Below are positions 60,681 through 64,000 of a stretch of 64,000 bases of DNA, piece by piece. This DNA is from Chionis minor. Its lineage: Eukaryota; Chordata; Aves; Charadriiformes; Chionididae. The stretch is taken from the NCBI GenBank assembly GCA_013398295.1, contig VZSF01010131.1, forward strand, positions 124,001 to 188,000, given 5' to 3'. The translations under genes were made by a program, and so were the position numbers. A model generated the notes under the pieces. That model did not search any database and was not told the origin of the DNA. It saw only the letters and a list, made by a program, of their open reading frames with translations. Positions within the stretch are counted from its first letter, which is position 1. Every line of letters begins with the position of its first letter.

Positions 60681-63600
60681 CTCTGCATCCATGCAGGGGT
60701 GTTATGAAAAGTAATGCGTAGAAACAGTGCAAACGTGTAGGTATGAAGTGATACGTGGGGTGTATTGGTGTTTGTTAAGTAGAAATAATCATTTAAACAG
60801 TAATTGCACAACAGTTATCAGTCATCTTTACCAATTGCTTCTAACCAAAAGTAATTATCTCTGATAAAGATTTCTGCTATTTGGAGGCAGGCCTGGATTT
60901 ATAAACCACAAGATAAAGTGATTATATTCAAAAGAAACTGTTGCTACTGAAAGAGTCTACAAAAAGAGGATCTGATGCAGTATTCTGCTCTTGTTTCATG
61001 CCCTGTGTAGCGGCTTATACTCATCTAGAGTGGACCTAGCTCTTGAGCTGTACCCAGCAGGAGGACACAAGGGTGCAGGGTTTGCTCACGAAGGCTTCCC
61101 ACCTCTCCATCTTCCTCCCCATAGCACCTTGGCCGCTCTTTTCTCCCCCGGTAGATTCATACAGGCCACTCAAAAGAAAACTCTGATAAAGAACGGTGTT
61201 CTGTTAAACATACTTTATTTTCTTTTGAGACTTTAATTTTTATGTTGATTTTTTTTAAATTTAATGTCAAAGTAGCATGAAAGACATGAAAAATGTTCTT
61301 TTTTTTTCATCCCCAAAACAGAAAAAAAAGGGGGGGGAGGGAGGGAGAAAATGCTGTAAGAAATAACCAAATCCAGGCAGATGTATTCTAGCTTTGAAAA
61401 AGGAAAGGCAAAAGAAAACAACTTGTGGTATGTTTTTCCAGCAATAGACTGTTTGGAGGGAGAAGAGTTGCTTGTTAGAAAGAAGGATGGGAATTATTAG
61501 AACAGAAGAAACAGTGACAGAAGGAACTGGGAAAAGGAAGGTTGGAAGTGAGTGATCATTGAGACGTAACAGGGTGGAGCAAACGCACACTTGGAGGCCC
61601 CAGGGTACCACATGTGGCTTATGAGTTGGTCTGTCATCTTCTACCTCTGTAAGTTCCCTAACAAAGTTATTCCAGTGGGAGGAGTGGTTTTCATCTTCCC
61701 CAAACTACTCAAAATTTTGAGAAAGAATAGCGCAAAAAGAAGAGTGAATAAAGGGGGAGAGGTCTGTCAAACTTGCAGTCTTGGTAATTTGTAAGAGAAG
61801 GTAGGAGAGGTTTTGAGAGAGGGGCAAAATCCCTCAGGAAAGGAAGGATATGTGTCTATGCCCAGTGGTGGAAGGAAAGGCATTTACACAGAGCTGGTTT
61901 CCTGCAAGGGTGGTGGGATGAGGGAAGGCATAGGATACAGAAAGGGGAGAGAAAAGATAGGTGGAAAGACAAGTCTGAATATACTGGTGATGAAAGACCT
62001 GTCAGAAGAAATTCATGAGAAAGAGGTTAAAATTAGGAAAATGAGAAAGCTATGAAGAGCTTTGGAAGTTAGAAAATGAAGAAAAATGGGGAAGTTTTGT
62101 AGTAGAAGCCTCTGTCTCTGCTACTTTTTCTTTCCTTGCTACTCTTTTCCTGAAAATTAGGAAAAAAGCTGGGAGCTTTGTATGTGAGTTGAATTTGTGT
62201 TAGCTGTGTATTGAGAGTATTCAAGTATTTCAAGCTGGGAAGAAACACCTAGTATCTAACCTGCATGAAAATAATCAAATCCACTTTGCACTCATATGCC
62301 ATCTCAGGGAAGGTTATAGCAGGAAACCCATTTTCCCATTTCATCCAGTGACTCTTATGTGACGTTTCCAGCATCCCCTGAGCCATACATCCCACTGCCT
62401 GGGCTGGGGTCTGTGTTCTTTGGACATCCAAAATACCCTGAGAATCCTTTCCTAGTATTTTTTATATCACAGATGTGGACTTCAGACTTTTCTTGGTAGG
62501 AGCATAGCACCATCCAGCTGCTGCATCTTTCTGATACTCTGGGGAGTTTTAACATAGTGAGGAGGATTCTTGGCCACGTCCCTCCAAATACCCAAAGCTG
62601 TGGCACTGGCAGAAAGGATGCTACAGGCTTTGTGGGTGTCAGGCTTGGGGATCATCTTCTGAGCCTTCACAGGTCCCACTCTGGCAAGATCAGACCGTAA
62701 CTCACAAGTCATCGAGTATTAATTACTACTAGTACCCTCAAATGATTCCTCTAAAATCATCCCACCTTGGTTCAGCACTGCTGTTTACACCAGAGGTAAA
62801 TTTGTGCTGAGCTGAGAAGTGGAAGGGATTTACAGAGCAGGAGGAAAGTCTGTAAGTTAAAGTGCAACCTCCTGAGAGGTACCAGCAACAAATTGTTGTC
62901 AGGCATCCTGTCCTCTGTTGCAGTGGATGGATGTGTTACATTAATACATCACTCATCCGTAGTGAAGACATCTGTGGAGGAAAAAAATCAGTCAAGCCAG
63001 CTAAAGAACATTGCTCTGGATGGGTTACATCCCAGCAGGGAGAACTGGTTTGAGTCTTGGCTCATGAAGAGGTGCCTCTGGGGACTGGAAGCTTTTTCCG
63101 TACAATTTGAAAACCTGTATTGTGTAAAATTGTTTAATACTTACTATTCAATTGATTTTAAAGTGGATAATCATCACAGAGCTTTAAATACACAGAGATT
63201 ATTGTTGGAGCTACAGATTTTCTTTGTTAATACTAACATTAAATATTTATTCTGGATAAGGATAATCTAGTAATATGGGGAAACACCTGTGATTGAACTG
63301 CTGCGATAAGGATCTCTGCTATATACTTATATTGCCAATATTTTCACAAACTTCACTATACTTAGTGGTAAATAATTTTAATTCATTTTCCACTCCTTTT
63401 GTCACGGAAACTTAAATGTATTTGATGCATGAATCTTTACATTAGGTTGTAAACCCTGATTCATGTCTTTAAGGACCTGTACTGAATTGTTTATGGAGTT
63501 CTGCCTGACAGAAGCCCTTTTTTTGCCCTCCAGCACTAATTGGGTGATGATAATTGGGTCATTTTAGGAAACACCGAGGCAGGAGAAGGCAGCTGGAGAC

Positions 63601-64000
63601 AGTGTGTGAGGAAATCCAAAACCATGCACAGATTTAAAATTTTATGAAGCTGCAGCAATACACTGTGTCATATCAACGAGTATTACCAACAGGCAGTTCC
63701 TCTCTCTTTGCTTTGACAACCCCTTTTGTGCGGCTTTTTAAAAGCTCTATAGATGGTAAACTTTTTACTTGAAAAGTGGAGAATGAAGTGATGTGTTTCT
63801 TCCTCTGACTAACATATTCAGGGAAACTGATGCTGAGTACCTTTGTTATATGTGTATGAACATTAGATGCTGCTTCATCTAGTGTTACATATTATATTTT
63901 TCAATGGGAAATATCTGAAAACCGTGGGTTTTGAATGTCTTGCTGATATACCATGCATAGATTTAATTACTTCAAATAGTATTTTGCTCCAAAATTACTT
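60681..64000. other. Unique non-coding DNA to the window end
   Basis: No gene recognised. An A8/G8 run followed by GGGA repeats lies at 61322-61347. A purine-rich strand bias runs from about 61440 to 62090. Overlapping minus-strand frames at 62249-62712 and a 125-codon plus-strand frame at 62893-63270 show no family features. Confidence 0.5.

Noticed and set aside
60700..60725. Mariner-like terminal repeat ('ttatgaaaagtaatgcgta')
   Set aside because: Only a short resemblance on one side. I found no opposite terminal repeat and no TA duplication.
62893..63270. 125-codon plus-strand ORF; considered as a CR1 reverse-transcriptase fragment
   Set aside because: A loose resemblance around 'LDGLHP' is too short. 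None of the ordered reverse-transcriptase motifs seen at 43-44 kb are present.

Overview
This window looks like non-coding nuclear DNA from a bird, or at least a sauropsid. It is AT-rich, unmodified eukaryotic sequence. It carries three CR1 LINE 3' tails that end in the family's ATGATT(C)TATGA-type hallmark, a few very old interspersed-repeat fragments, and none of the mammalian Alu or L1 sequence that 64 kb of mammalian DNA would show. I recognised no complete gene, no known protein exon, no tRNA, rRNA or miRNA, no CRISPR array and no bacterial-style operon. The longest open frames (149, 146, 137 and 125 codons) are about what chance gives in six frames of 64 kb at this base composition. The simplest reading is an intron or introns of a very large gene, or an intergenic desert.

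Layout: 1-3.8 kb is unique AT-rich DNA with a MIR-like SINE scrap. 3.9-4.3 kb is a decayed hAT transposase on the + strand. 4.3-12.7 kb is mostly unique DNA with two CpG-bearing patches (7.4-7.6 and 10.5-11.1 kb). 12.7-14.1 kb has two MIR-like fragments around a 3'-terminal-exon-like segment. 14-43 kb is almost featureless, with one T40 tract, one CR1 tail at 21.0 kb and several splice-flanked open segments. 43.1-44.9 kb is the largest recognisable object, an ancient minus-strand CR1/L3-type LINE that still shows four reverse-transcriptase landmarks in the right order. It is followed at 45.4-45.7 kb by an unusual CpG-rich, splice-flanked 287-bp segment. 48-53 kb has a 20-bp perfect palindrome, two CR1 tails and a reverse MIR-like piece. 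55.0-55.8 kb is the most CpG-dense part of the window. 57.6 kb has a short palindromic amniote repeat, and 59.3 kb has a 12-bp-arm hairpin.

The features do not form a pathway. The window records old transposon decay plus candidate regulatory DNA. I found no undescribed biological system that the sequence supports. The items most worth checking are the splice-flanked segments (45.4, 38.6, 26.3 and 53.5 kb) and the CpG patch at 55 kb.
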